64,000 bases of DNA from Kosmotoga olearia TBF 19.5.1 (GCF_000023325.1 NC_012785.1:1674001-1738000); one strand, 5' to 3'; positions 18,360 through 27,406 are shown, counted from the stretch's first letter. A program made the numbers and translations. Notes: generated from the letters alone by a model not told the origin.

Positions 18360-18370
18360 GAGGTGATTTT

Positions 18371-18652
18371 GTGCATTTTGGATATACCACTTATAAGATC
18401 AAACTTTACGCCATAAATTCACTGAAGGAGAAAAGAAGCGTTGTAAAACGATTGATAAACGATCTCAGGAAGAATTTTAATGCATCGATTGTAGAGACGG
18501 GTGCCCATGATTCCAGGGACTGGCTCGAGATTTCGGTGGGGATGATAACAAGAACGAGAAAAGAGATAGATGCGCTTTTTGAGTCTGTAGAATCGAGAAT
18601 TATAAACTGGAACGGTCTGGAGGTAATCAATGTTGAAAGCGAGGTCTGGTGA
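18371..18652 (+). CDS. YlxP-like protein (DUF503)
   Basis: 93-aa small protein of the DUF503 family, recognisable from SLKEKRSVVKRLINDLRKNFNASIVETGAHDSRDW (residues about 17-51) and the trailing alternating-strand pattern. Family proteins are alpha-beta folds often encoded next to infB/rbfA; the function is not established. GTG 18371 follows AAGAGGTG. The gene overlaps yqeK by 23 bases. Confidence 0.85.
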   Translation: MHFGYTTYKIKLYAINSLKEKRSVVKRLINDLRKNFNASIVETGAHDSRDWLEISVGMITRTRKEIDALFESVESRIINWNGLEVINVESEVW

Positions 18653-19265
18653 GAACTTAGAAAACACGGAAAAAATTTTGAATGTACTCAAAGAAAAGGT
18701 TCACAGGTATTGCACCCCGTTGAGATTGAATCATATAAAAGGAGTATCGAAACTGTCAAGAGAACTTGCCCGGCAATACTTAGTCGATATTCAAGAGACT
18801 GATATAGCTGCCTGGGCACATGACATGTTCAGGGATGTAAGCAGTGAAAAACTGCTGAGTATGGCAAGAGATTATGGAATAAATATTTCAGATATAGAAG
18901 AAAAAAAGCCCATCCTTCTTCACGGGAAATTGGCTGCCATATATTTGAAAAAGCATTTTGACGTCGATGATGAAATCTTTGAGGCGGTTTACTGGCATAT
19001 TACGGGTTATCCCGGTCTCTCTATTCTTGGGAAGATCCTCATGGTGGCAGATATGGCAGAAGAGGGAAGATCCTTTGAAAGTGCCAGGATTATACGTACC
19101 ATCGCAAAGAAAGATCTGGAAGAAGCCTTTAAGAACGTGATAAGATTGAAAGTGAAATGGGCAGTCGAAAGTGGATTGTTCATCCCGGTTGAGCTGGCCA
19201 TGACATGGAACTATCTTTTAGGGGGTGTTTCCCTTGGCGGCAATAAGGGTTCGCAGAAAGAATAA
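18630..19265 (+). CDS. yqeK: HD-domain nucleotide hydrolase, YqeK family
   Basis: 211 aa. The HD metal-site pattern is seen as RLNHIKGVSKLSRELARQY, then AAWAHDMFRDVS and LLHGKLAAIYLKK, with AVYWHITGYPGLSILGKILMVADMAEEGR further on; this is the signature of YqeK, which hydrolyses diadenosine tetraphosphate symmetrically. In many genomes yqeK lies next to rsfS, nadD and lytR-type genes, and here an LCP protein is two genes downstream. The ATG at 18630 follows GGAGG at 18616-18620. The C-terminus overlaps the next gene. Confidence 0.85.
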   Translation: MLKARSGENLENTEKILNVLKEKVHRYCTPLRLNHIKGVSKLSRELARQYLVDIQETDIAAWAHDMFRDVSSEKLLSMARDYGINISDIEEKKPILLHGKLAAIYLKKHFDVDDEIFEAVYWHITGYPGLSILGKILMVADMAEEGRSFESARIIRTIAKKDLEEAFKNVIRLKVKWAVESGLFIPVELAMTWNYLLGGVSLGGNKGSQKE

Positions 19266-19950
19266 TGCTTCGAGAATCGCTTTATTCCTTATTGTAGTTG
19301 TTGCGATACTGGCAGTTGGCGGTTATTTTGTTCTTAAAACCTACCGCGTGAAAAACAGCGAAACCTTTAAAGCAGAAAAAATTGACTATCTCATTCACGT
19401 CGATGAAAGCATTGGTGGAAACGAAAGTTACGTTTTGATGCGTACAAGGAGCAACGGGAAGATATTTATGGTTAAGTTCCCGAAGTACCTTAGTTTAGGA
19501 CAGAAAGAAATTCTCGGAGAACAGGAATCATTGTCGGATGTCATGAGAGCTATTTACAACTGGCTTGGAATAAAGGCGGATATCAGTTTTTATTTCAGTC
19601 TGGATGATACAGTTCTAAAGGATCTGTCAAATAGCCTTGGTTTTTTCGCGGATAATTTTGATGATTTTCTGGATGGTGTTTCAAGAAGAGGATTCAATTT
19701 TTCGGATTACTGGAAACTCGACAAATACAGAAAGATTTTATCGGACGCTGGTTTTGAAACAAATTTAACTGCGGAGGGTATTGCTGCCTTCATCGAGAGA
19801 GTTTCAAATTCCCGTTTCTACGAATTCAAGCTCGAAACCCTCACTGATCACCCTATACAGGTCTATGTGAATAATGCTGAACCGAAAAAGGTTCTCTATA
19901 TATCTACTGAGTCTATTAAAGAACTGAAAAATGAGATTCTGGAGTGGTAG
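19234..19950 (+). CDS. Membrane-anchored protein of unknown function
   Basis: 238 aa; I do not recognise the family. A short basic N-terminus (AAIRVRRKNNASR) is followed by one hydrophobic helix (about residues 14-35) and a soluble, mixed domain rich in D, K and aromatic residues, presumably outside the cytoplasmic membrane. TTG 19234 is chosen because AGGGGGTG at 19220-19227 gives proper spacing; GTG 19225 overlaps that site. It is sandwiched between yqeK and an LCP gene with almost no spacing, which suggests an envelope role. Extracytoplasmic residues SFYFSLDDTVLKDLSNSLGF show no catalytic motif I can name. Confidence 0.7.
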   Translation: MAAIRVRRKNNASRIALFLIVVVAILAVGGYFVLKTYRVKNSETFKAEKIDYLIHVDESIGGNESYVLMRTRSNGKIFMVKFPKYLSLGQKEILGEQESLSDVMRAIYNWLGIKADISFYFSLDDTVLKDLSNSLGFFADNFDDFLDGVSRRGFNFSDYWKLDKYRKILSDAGFETNLTAEGIAAFIERVSNSRFYEFKLETLTDHPIQVYVNNAEPKKVLYISTESIKELKNEILEW

Positions 19951-19957
19951 GGTTTAA

Positions 19958-21142
19958 ATGGCATTTTCAAAGCTTACCTGTTTGATCGTACTCGTCGGAT
20001 TCCTGGCGTTTTTTGTTTTGTTGATGTCTTCAACCTTCTTGACTTCGGATGATTTCCAGGCTAAAGCTTGTGATGGCTTTTTTCTTGTCCTGGGGATAGA
20101 TTCAGGTGGAAAACATTCCTTTGGCGGTAGAACGGATTTTATAGCGGCGGTAGAGCTTTACAAAGGCGAAGGAATAAAGGTTATCAACATTCCGAGGGAC
20201 ACGTTGGTTGTCAAGGATGGTGAAGAACACAAGATAAATGCTCTGTACAACAATTATGGGATTTCGACAGTGTTGAAGACTGTCGAAGGCCTTTTGAACA
20301 TGGATTGTATAGGGTATGTGATTGTTGATTTCAACATTGTCGTGAAACTGACGAATTTTACTGGTCCTATTCCCGTGAAGATTGATAATCCGATGCATTA
20401 CGATGATTTTCAGCAGGACCTTCACATTCATTTTGAACCGGGGGTTTACTTTCTCGAAGGAGAAGACCTTCTGAAGTATGCGAGATTTCGCCATGACAGT
20501 GCCGGTGATCTTGGCAGGATAGAACGTCAGCGTGAAGTGATAGAAAAACTTCTAAGAAAGCTTTTATCATTACCGCCTAAAGAGCTTCTGAAGGCTGTTA
20601 GATTTGTTTTCAGTGAGACTGAATTGGACTTCTCTTTTCCATCGGTTGTAAAGATGTTGATTGGATTCTTATCCGGAGAGAGGCAGATACATTTTTCAAG
20701 GCTTCCGGTAAAAATAGATGAAGAGGGAAATGTTTTTCCCATCATCGGGATGGTGGATCATGCTTCTGAGAATTCTTCAGCCGATCCCAGGATCCTTGTT
20801 CTTAACAACATACCGGGATATCAGGGAGCTCTTGGAAACTTTTCCGAGATTGTCTCGGGACAGTGGAAAACGAGGACGGGAATCGATATTGACGTTTTTC
20901 CCGATGAACTTCCTCTCGAAGATTTCATACCCCGTAAGTCTTATATATTCATAAACTCAAGAGAAGATGATGTTCTGGAGAATTTCCGGAAAGCGCATCC
21001 ATTCCATAATGCTCAGATCTTCAGGGTATACAAACTGGAAGGCCTGAAGCAGTATTTTGAGGTTGTTCGATGGTTAGCTTCAGGGCGTTTTTATAAGAGT
21101 GGTTACGATGCGATTGTTATTTTGGGGGTAAGCGGTAAATGA
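19958..21142 (+). CDS. LytR-CpsA-Psr (LCP) family protein
   Basis: 394 aa, one N-terminal membrane helix (about residues 5-27). The LCP domain is seen in FFLVLGIDSGGKHSFGGRTDFIAAVEL, INIPRDTLV, NALYNNYG and YARFRHDSAGDLGRIERQREVIEKL, with the arginines that bind pyrophosphate-linked lipids conserved. The last about 110 residues resemble the LytR_C domain (ILVLNNIPGYQGALGNFSEIV). LCP enzymes transfer glycopolymers from undecaprenyl diphosphate to the cell wall or other acceptors. In an organism with an outer sheath the acceptor is not obvious. It follows the unknown membrane protein by seven bases, and its stop overlaps the permease start (ATGA). Confidence 0.87.
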   Translation: MAFSKLTCLIVLVGFLAFFVLLMSSTFLTSDDFQAKACDGFFLVLGIDSGGKHSFGGRTDFIAAVELYKGEGIKVINIPRDTLVVKDGEEHKINALYNNYGISTVLKTVEGLLNMDCIGYVIVDFNIVVKLTNFTGPIPVKIDNPMHYDDFQQDLHIHFEPGVYFLEGEDLLKYARFRHDSAGDLGRIERQREVIEKLLRKLLSLPPKELLKAVRFVFSETELDFSFPSVVKMLIGFLSGERQIHFSRLPVKIDEEGNVFPIIGMVDHASENSSADPRILVLNNIPGYQGALGNFSEIVSGQWKTRTGIDIDVFPDELPLEDFIPRKSYIFINSREDDVLENFRKAHPFHNAQIFRVYKLEGLKQYFEVVRWLASGRFYKSGYDAIVILGVSGK

Positions 21143-22242
21143 GAAATCTTTCTGTTAGTTTAGAACTTGCGAGAGCTTTCAGCTCGAGAAACAGAAAACA
21201 CTTTGTTTTGCCGTTTTTAGCCATAGTGATAGGGCTTATCGGGTTAATCGTGGTGTTGTCGGTTATCAACGGTTTCGATTCACTGTTGATCGAGTCATTA
21301 ACCTCATTTTTTCCTCATCTTCTCGTTGATTCACCTGATTACGTTCCTTCAGGAATAAATGAGCTTCTTACCTATTTTCCTCTTTCAATACATGAAGGTG
21401 TGGTATCGATGGGGACCAACTTTTCGGGAAGCTTTGTTTATACCACAAATGAGGATGGATTGAGATATATCGACCGGTTTCTTCAGGATGGCAGAATGCC
21501 ACTTGCAGAGAGTGAAATAGTTCTTGGCAAAGAGATAATGGAAAAGCTTGCGCTGACGATTGGAGATATCATTCTGTTGTACTCTTATAAGGGGAGAGAG
21601 CCTGTTTCGAAGCAGTATACAGTGGTTGGGACCCTAAACACGGGAATTTATCAGTTCGATTCTTCTGTGTGTGTGATACGAGGAGATCTGTTTGATTTTA
21701 CTGCTGTTTATTTACTTGATCCGATGAAAGCCGGTGAGTTCAAGAGAAGGATCGAGAAGGATACATCTTTCGTTGTTTATTCCTGGCAGGAACTCAATCA
21801 GAGTTTTTATAAAGCGGTGAAGATGGATGAATTTTTTGCGATGTTGATCACTGTTTTTGTCGTTCTCCTATCAGGATTTGGTGTTTCCAATTCAATACTC
21901 TATTCGGTGCTTACCAGAAAGAAGGAAATAGCGGTACTGAGCTCGCTGGGTTTATCTTCGAGAAGCATCTCAGCGATTTTTGGGTTTCAGGTAGCATATA
22001 TAGCAACCTTTGGCTCAGCGATTGGAGTTAGTGCTGGCGTGATGATCTCTTATCTCATCTCGAAGATACAAATACCGTTACCTTCGGATATTTTTTACAC
22101 CACATCTTTACCGGTAAAGATAGAACCCTTGCATGTGTTGATCGCTGTGATTTTTGAGTTTTCTCTGGCTATCGTATTTTCGATGATTCCTGCAAGGATG
22201 GCCGGGAAGATCGATCCCATGGAGGTACTGAGATATGAGTGA
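21139..22242 (+). CDS. ABC transporter permease, FtsX/LolC-like
   Basis: 367 aa. One membrane helix near the N-terminus (FLAIVIGLIGLIVVLSVING), a large extracytoplasmic MacB-like domain (about 45-230), then three helices at the end with ILYSVLTRKKEIAVLSSLGLSSRSIS linking the first and second, the FtsX-family pattern. LolC/LolE and MacB belong to this fold. It overlaps the ATPase gene by eight bases. A single permease suggests a homodimer. Confidence 0.85.
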   Translation: MRNLSVSLELARAFSSRNRKHFVLPFLAIVIGLIGLIVVLSVINGFDSLLIESLTSFFPHLLVDSPDYVPSGINELLTYFPLSIHEGVVSMGTNFSGSFVYTTNEDGLRYIDRFLQDGRMPLAESEIVLGKEIMEKLALTIGDIILLYSYKGREPVSKQYTVVGTLNTGIYQFDSSVCVIRGDLFDFTAVYLLDPMKAGEFKRRIEKDTSFVVYSWQELNQSFYKAVKMDEFFAMLITVFVVLLSGFGVSNSILYSVLTRKKEIAVLSSLGLSSRSISAIFGFQVAYIATFGSAIGVSAGVMISYLISKIQIPLPSDIFYTTSLPVKIEPLHVLIAVIFEFSLAIVFSMIPARMAGKIDPMEVLRYE

Positions 22243-22894
22243 GTTACTGCTCAAGATAGTAAACGTGGGTCATAATTACGGGAAGGTTCAGGTTCTGGAG
22301 AACTTGAATCTGACCATACAGCACCATGGTATTGTGGGTATTTATGGAAAATCCGGAGCCGGTAAGTCAACGCTGTTTGGCATAATCGGAGGGCTTCTGA
22401 AGCCGAAATCCGGAAAGGTTTTTATAGAGGAAAGAGATGTTTATTCGTCCATGAACACGACGTTGAGTGTACGAAGAAGACTTGGTTTCGTTTTCCAGCT
22501 CTTCAACCTGATTCCTGAGTTGACGGTTTACAAGAACATAGAAATAGCCCTGAAACTACGGGAAGGTCGTTCGGATCCTCAACAGATACGCCAGTTATTG
22601 CGGGAAATGCATATAGAGGACCTGGAAGGGCGTTATCCTTCGGAACTCTCGGTTGGAGAGCAGCAGCGTGTGGCGATAGCAAGGGCTGTTGTTGGGAGCC
22701 CGAAGCTTGTGTTAGCCGATGAACCAACAGGCAGCGTGGACGAACATAACAAGCAGGGAATATTGGAACTCTTTAAAAAGGTTAAAGCCAGGGGGATAAC
22801 GCTGCTGATTACGAGCCACGATTTATCAACTCTAGAAATATGCGACAGAGTACTTGAATTAAGAGAAGGAAAACTCTGGGAGGTGCAACAATGA
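22235..22894 (+). CDS. ABC transporter ATP-binding protein, LolD-like
   Basis: 219-aa ATPase partner of the preceding permease. Walker A GKSGAGKST, Q loop in VFQLFNLIPEL, signature LSVGEQQRVAIARA (Gly-rich, V in place of the usual second S/G), Walker B LVLADEPTG, and H loop in TSHD. These match the LolD/MacB/FtsE group, which extract lipoproteins or act mechanically on the envelope rather than transport small solutes. It overlaps both neighbours, so expression is coupled. Confidence 0.9.
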   Translation: MSELLLKIVNVGHNYGKVQVLENLNLTIQHHGIVGIYGKSGAGKSTLFGIIGGLLKPKSGKVFIEERDVYSSMNTTLSVRRRLGFVFQLFNLIPELTVYKNIEIALKLREGRSDPQQIRQLLREMHIEDLEGRYPSELSVGEQQRVAIARAVVGSPKLVLADEPTGSVDEHNKQGILELFKKVKARGITLLITSHDLSTLEICDRVLELREGKLWEVQQ

Positions 22895-23847
22895 GAAGCA
22901 TATTCAGGGATTTTTCAGAGGAGTTTTTTCAAATACTTACATATCCTAAGGAGGATTGGTTTGAGTTCTGGAAAGAGTACAAGAAGAATCATCCAAGGAT
23001 TTTTGAAGAATACCTCATAAAACATTCCTTGACCGAAGAAGAGGAAAAGAAACGCCTCAAAAGCCTTGAACGGCGTTCCCTCGATATGCTGCGTCAAAAC
23101 TGGCAGCAGTGCCAGCAAAAAGTCAAACAACACGTTATCAAAAGCATAGATGAATTGTCCGACAAACTGGAGCTTTCCAGAGAAGATTTTGTTGTTTTTG
23201 TTATGGGAGCTCTCGGTTACGAGCGCAGGATGTTTGTTCCCACATCTGTAGGGCATGTGATAATGGTAGATCTTGTTGGAAACTTGCAAAGGGGAAATCT
23301 CGAAAATCTCGGGGAGTTCATCATAGAAAGTATGCTCGAATTCAGAAGGTTTTCCGAATTAGAGGTAACGCTTGAGATGCCAGTAGAAGAAAGAAAAAGG
23401 CGCTTTGAAAAGTTGTTCAACGTCATTTCCGAAAAGATTAGAGAAAAAGAGTTTGATGAAAAGCTGAAAACCATTGTGAAACTTTTAGATCATTACGTTA
23501 CTTATTACAACTGGACCGGGTTTTATCTTACCGATGAAGACGAAGCCACCCTGTTACTCGGTCCTTTTGTCGGGGAACCAACGGAACATGTGAGGATCAA
23601 GTTTGGTCAGGGAATTTGCGGTCAGGCCGCTGAGAAAAAAGCCCTGTTCCTTGTCCCGGATGTTTCCAGAGAAGCAAATTATCTATCCTGCAGTCCTAAA
23701 ACGAAATCGGAAATCGTTGTTCCAATCTTGAAAGGGAACAAAGTCATTGGAGAATTGGACATAGACAGCCACAGTATTGGAGCATTTACTGATGCTGACA
23801 GCGAATTTCTTGAGAAGATCTGTAAGTTACTTGTAGACAATCAATGA
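22891..23847 (+). CDS. GAF-domain protein resembling free methionine-(R)-sulfoxide reductase
   Basis: 318 aa. The first about 175 residues are a charged, helical region of no recognised family. The C-terminal about 140 residues are a GAF domain of the fRMsr type: YYNWTGFYL, LLGPFVGEPTEHVRI, FGQGICGQAAEKK, NYLSCSPKTKSEIVVP and IGELDIDSHSIGAF. Two cysteines (in GICG and LSCS) match conserved positions of fRMsr, which reduces free methionine-R-sulfoxide. The fusion to a large N-terminal region is unusual, as fRMsr is normally about 160 aa. ATG 22891 overlaps the ATPase stop, so it is the last gene of this operon. Confidence 0.72.
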   Translation: MRSIFRDFSEEFFQILTYPKEDWFEFWKEYKKNHPRIFEEYLIKHSLTEEEEKKRLKSLERRSLDMLRQNWQQCQQKVKQHVIKSIDELSDKLELSREDFVVFVMGALGYERRMFVPTSVGHVIMVDLVGNLQRGNLENLGEFIIESMLEFRRFSELEVTLEMPVEERKRRFEKLFNVISEKIREKEFDEKLKTIVKLLDHYVTYYNWTGFYLTDEDEATLLLGPFVGEPTEHVRIKFGQGICGQAAEKKALFLVPDVSREANYLSCSPKTKSEIVVPILKGNKVIGELDIDSHSIGAFTDADSEFLEKICKLLVDNQ

Positions 23848-23931
23848 TCGGTTTGGTGCTGCATTTCATGGAATAAATTTAGTGTGTGTTTGTAGTTTGT
23901 TGTAATCTTAATTTAACCTTGATTGCGAAAA

Positions 23932-23951
23932 TGAGAAATCAAATCTTCTCA
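23932..23951. repeat. Inverted repeat upstream of the decarboxylase gene
   Basis: TGAGAA (23932-23937) and TTCTCA (23946-23951) are perfect six-base arms around an eight-base spacer, inside the 167-base gap before the speC-like gene. There is no T run, so it is more likely an operator or a mere hairpin than a terminator. A possible -10 (TAGAAT, 23973-23978) lies downstream, without a good -35. Confidence 0.35.
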
Positions 23952-24014
23952 AATTATACGAAAAAAAGATGATAGAATTTCCCGACACCTGCTTATGCCG
24001 GGGAGGGATGTTTT

Positions 24015-25175
24015 GTGGAACTCACCAATGAAATCAGACAGATTTCCAGGGTCCTCCAGACTCCTTTTCTCGTGATGGATCTGAAATATGTAGAAAAAAA
24101 TTATTATGATCTGGTTAGGAACATAAAGGATGTTAGGGTTTTTTATGCTGTTAAAGCCAACTCTCATCCAAGAATAATTTCCCTTCTTCGCGATCTTGGC
24201 AGTTCTTTTGATGTTGCTTCAAGAGGGGAAATAGAGAAATTACTTTCCCTTGATGTTCCAGCGGAAAAGCTGAGCTTCGGGAATACAATAAAGAAAGTTG
24301 AAGATATAGCTTATGCGCATAGTGTCGGGATAGAATATTTTGCCGTTGATTCCGAAATGGAAGTTGAGAAGATCGCCGCTCACGCTCCTGGAAGTAAGGT
24401 TTACGGAAGAATTGCCACAAGTGGAGCCGATAGCGATTGGCCCCTTTCCCGGAAGTTTGGCACCGATGTGGAGCACGTGATTTCTATACTCGAATATGCT
24501 TCGCGGCTCGGGCTTGACGCCTACGGGGTCTCTTTCCACGTGGGATCGCAGAATTACAGCGTGAAGAATTGGGAGACGGCTATACAGGACGCCTCGAAGG
24601 TCTTCAAGGCTCTTAGGGCCAAAGGAGTTAACCTGCGGATGCTGAATCTCGGTGGAGGGATACCCGTAAAGCATGTACGGGAAATCCCATCGATAGAAGA
24701 GATTGCCGCCTGTATAAACGCTTCCATTGAGAAGTATCTCGGATTTGTTCCGAACCTCGAGGTCTTCATTGAACCCGGCAGGTCTATGGTCGGAGATGCC
24801 GGTATAATGGTGACGAGTGTGATATTGAAGAGCAAAAAAGGAAACGAAGATTGGCTGTATATAGATGCAGGTGTTTTTCATGGGTTAACGGAAACCATCG
24901 AGAATTTCAGGTACGAAGTTATCACCGACGTGGAAGACAACAACTTGAAAACCTTCCACCTTGCTGGGCCAAGCTGTGATTCAGTGGACACGATCTACGA
25001 TGACATCAAGTTACCTAGAAGCATCAGTTATGGTGATATCCTTTACTTTTTGAATGCCGGTGCTTATACCACGGAATACGGGACGCACTTTAACGGAATA
25101 GAACCCCCCAGGATATATTTTGTGGACGAACTTGTCGAATTCACGGAAAAGAGAGTAAAAAAAGAGGAGCTTTAA
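24015..25175 (+). CDS. Ornithine/lysine-type PLP decarboxylase (fold III)
   Basis: 386 aa. Group IV (alanine racemase-fold) decarboxylase: the PLP lysine is Lys47 in FYAVKANSHPRI, the glycine-rich phosphate site is NLGGGIPVKH, EPGRSMVGDAG binds PLP phosphate, and AGPSCDSVDTI holds the active-site cysteine and aspartate. Size and the CDSVD motif fit ornithine or lysine/ornithine decarboxylase (polyamine synthesis) better than DAP or biosynthetic arginine decarboxylases, which are longer or differ in this motif. GTG 24015 is eight bases after GGGAGGG. It is monocistronic and ends in a strong terminator. Confidence 0.85.
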   Translation: MELTNEIRQISRVLQTPFLVMDLKYVEKNYYDLVRNIKDVRVFYAVKANSHPRIISLLRDLGSSFDVASRGEIEKLLSLDVPAEKLSFGNTIKKVEDIAYAHSVGIEYFAVDSEMEVEKIAAHAPGSKVYGRIATSGADSDWPLSRKFGTDVEHVISILEYASRLGLDAYGVSFHVGSQNYSVKNWETAIQDASKVFKALRAKGVNLRMLNLGGGIPVKHVREIPSIEEIAACINASIEKYLGFVPNLEVFIEPGRSMVGDAGIMVTSVILKSKKGNEDWLYIDAGVFHGLTETIENFRYEVITDVEDNNLKTFHLAGPSCDSVDTIYDDIKLPRSISYGDILYFLNAGAYTTEYGTHFNGIEPPRIYFVDELVEFTEKRVKKEEL

Positions 25176-25188
25176 AAGCTCCTCTTTT
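25161..25188. terminator. Bidirectional terminator
   Basis: AAAGAGGAGCTT (25161-25172) and AAGCTCCTCTTT (25176-25187) form a 12-pair hairpin with A- and T-rich flanks on both strands. It overlaps the stop of the decarboxylase (TAA, 25173-25175) and ends the convergent - strand operon as well. Confidence 0.92.
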
Positions 25189-26526
25189 TCATTTTCCGAG
25201 AGCACCTTTATATATAAATCTCATAAAGACATCGCTTTTCTTACCCGGAGTGTTTTTCCAGCCAAAGATATGATATCCCAATGTTCCAATGTATAGCTCA
25301 GAGGCAAACTCATCTGTATCCGAGTCCGTATAATAAACATACCTTGATTTTCCGTCTAAATCTGTTTTGAATAGATATACGTCGTAGTCTTTATCACGAT
25401 AAACCGAGCCAGTCACGATAACATTGTCTCCGAAGACTTTGATATCTCCTGCAATATCGTCTCCATCATTGTCTATACTGATTTTCCATAGAAGATGCCC
25501 CATGGGGTCAAGCTTCACAAGTAATAGATCGTTATCCTGGTCGAAGGGGCTGTCAATTTCTCCAAGGAGATATATTCCATTTTTTGTTACAAAAGCATCG
25601 GTGAAACGTCCGATCATCGGTAGTTCAAGGTAACGGGTGATTTTATAGCCTTTCAGAACCGTGACTGCAGGAAGGATTTCAGAATCTTTTTTAATGAAAC
25701 CTGCTACAATTGTTAGATCATTCTTGAAAGACAGGGTTTCTGGTTCCAGCGGGGGAAGCTTAATAATCGAAGAGGTTGACGAACCGGTGAGATTCAATTT
25801 TTGTAGAACAGGAGTACCATCCTGGGTTTTTCCAAGAATAAGAAAAGTGTTGTTACCGAGAGGTTTAGGCTCTTTCAATAGAGAATATTTCTTATCCGTG
25901 AGGATATTTACCAAACCGTCTTTTATCATCGCCGGTAGGTAAACGCTTTCATCATAAATTGCACCGAAGAAACGGTCGCCGTTCATTGCCAGGACTTCGA
26001 AATTCGTGGCTTCTAACGTAGTTTCTCCAAGTTCTTCGCCCGCAGAGGTTATTCGGATCACCCGAAATGATTTTTTATACGGTTCGAGAGATTTTATTAC
26101 GATCCGGAAAATGTCTTTTTCTGCATACTCAAGGGTTGTAAAATAATCCCAGCCAGCTGTTCCAAACGAGGATGAGATTTGGAGGGGAACGGTAAAATTC
26201 CAGAACTGTCCGGGATAGGTTTTATCGTATACGATGGTCGTTACTTTCCAGCGATAAATTTTTCCGGGGCTAACCGCGAGCTTGAAATGGTTCTCTTTCA
26301 GTCTGTAACTCTTTTTGCCATCTCCGTCTTCTATTTCCAGAAGGTAACTGATGGTTTTATTGTAAGGGTTCGATATATCCCAGCTAAGGGTTACCTCTCC
26401 GTTGATGGGAACGATTGTCTCGTTATCCGATGGAGATGGGTTGTAGGGAATGTATTTCTTTTCTCCAAAAGCGAAACCAAAAAGCATAACACTCAATAAA
26501 AAAGTCAGGAGAAAGTTTCTTAGCAT
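25189..26526 (-). CDS. Secreted protein with a Fn3-like domain and a propeller-like region
   Basis: 445 aa; family not recognised. The N-terminus (MLRNFLLTFLLSVMLFGFAFG) is a signal peptide. Residues about 25-110 resemble a fibronectin type III or related beta sandwich (NGEVTLSWDISNPYN, YLLEIEDGDG, PGKIYRWKV). The remainder has repeats of the type KLDPMGHLLWKIS followed by GDNVIVTGSVYRDKDYDVYLFKTDLDGK, as in beta-propeller proteins that carry bacterial outer-surface repeats. No catalytic motif is seen. ATG 26526 follows AGGAGG. It is the last gene of the long - strand operon, nine bases after the rhomboid gene. Confidence 0.72.
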   Translation of the reverse strand: MLRNFLLTFLLSVMLFGFAFGEKKYIPYNPSPSDNETIVPINGEVTLSWDISNPYNKTISYLLEIEDGDGKKSYRLKENHFKLAVSPGKIYRWKVTTIVYDKTYPGQFWNFTVPLQISSSFGTAGWDYFTTLEYAEKDIFRIVIKSLEPYKKSFRVIRITSAGEELGETTLEATNFEVLAMNGDRFFGAIYDESVYLPAMIKDGLVNILTDKKYSLLKEPKPLGNNTFLILGKTQDGTPVLQKLNLTGSSTSSIIKLPPLEPETLSFKNDLTIVAGFIKKDSEILPAVTVLKGYKITRYLELPMIGRFTDAFVTKNGIYLLGEIDSPFDQDNDLLLVKLDPMGHLLWKISIDNDGDDIAGDIKVFGDNVIVTGSVYRDKDYDVYLFKTDLDGKSRYVYYTDSDTDEFASELYIGTLGYHIFGWKNTPGKKSDVFMRFIYKGALGK

Positions 26527-26535
26527 GCTTTCCTC

Positions 26536-27405
26536 CTAAATGAATTTTCTGAGCTTTTCAAATTCATCATCCGTTATCAGATTACGCCTGTAAAGATCCC
26601 CAAGGACCTTATAAGCCAGTTCATAATCTGCCAGTTCACTGAGTTCTTTCCTAAGTTGGGCAATTTGCACGGTTCTTTCATCAATCTCCCTATTATCCTG
26701 CCGAGAGTTTTTAAGGGCATTGAGTATAGGGACATACTTCAGCAGTATATCTCTGGCGATTTCCTCTGGCGATTTTTGTTTCACACGGCTTACACGAGGT
26801 TTCCTCACAATGGCATACTGTGGCAGAACAAACCACCCAAGCAGGCTTCCTGCGATAAGCCCACCAACGTGAGCGGAGTTGCTGATATTGGGTATCATAA
26901 GACCAAACATGAGGTTTAAGAGAATAATAGGCAGCAGAGAAAGTCCTGTAACAGATTTCAACACAACAGGTGTATCCTTTTTAAAGCCGAGGGCAAAAAG
27001 CACCCCGACCAATCCGAAGATGGCGCTGCTGGATCCGATGGTTATGTAAGGGGTCATTGTGGCCGCCGTCAGGTTTCCAATTATTCCAGAGACGAAATAG
27101 AAAATGAGAAATTTCCGCATGCCGTAAATTCCCTCAACAAGATATCCAAGCTGAAACAAGGCATACATGTTGAAAAGAATGTGGAGCATGTTTCCGTGCA
27201 AAAAGAGCGCGGTCAAAGGGGTATAAAAAAGACCTCTTAACAATGCACCGCGGCTTATACCACCGTAGATCAGGATCAGATTGTACAGATCAATAGTTCT
27301 TCTGGAGTGGGATAGAATAAAGACGAAAAAATAAACAGCCAGGTTAATGATTATAAGTATTATTGTAGCATTTGTACGCTTTGAGATTCGCATCTTTTTA
27401 TCCAC
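26536..27405 (-). CDS. Rhomboid-family intramembrane serine protease
   Basis: 289 aa with six hydrophobic segments. Hallmarks: HGNMLHILFNMYALFQLG (conserved H and N), the serine site GSSSAIFGLVGV, and the catalytic histidine in SAHVGGLIAGSLLG. The residue after the nucleophile is Ser where Gly is usual (GxSG). The cytoplasmic C-terminal tail (about 215-289) ends in YRRNLITDDEFEKLRKFI, a SHOCT-like short helical module also present at the end of the preceding gene. Rhomboids cleave single-pass membrane proteins; no substrate is evident. ATG start one base after the upstream stop. Confidence 0.85.
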   Translation of the reverse strand: MDKKMRISKRTNATIILIIINLAVYFFVFILSHSRRTIDLYNLILIYGGISRGALLRGLFYTPLTALFLHGNMLHILFNMYALFQLGYLVEGIYGMRKFLIFYFVSGIIGNLTAATMTPYITIGSSSAIFGLVGVLFALGFKKDTPVVLKSVTGLSLLPIILLNLMFGLMIPNISNSAHVGGLIAGSLLGWFVLPQYAIVRKPRVSRVKQKSPEEIARDILLKYVPILNALKNSRQDNREIDERTVQIAQLRKELSELADYELAYKVLGDLYRRNLITDDEFEKLRKFI

Positions 27406-27406
27406 C

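Noticed and set aside
23932-23985. Terminator after the GAF gene
   Set aside because: The six-base inverted repeat has no T run on the + strand.
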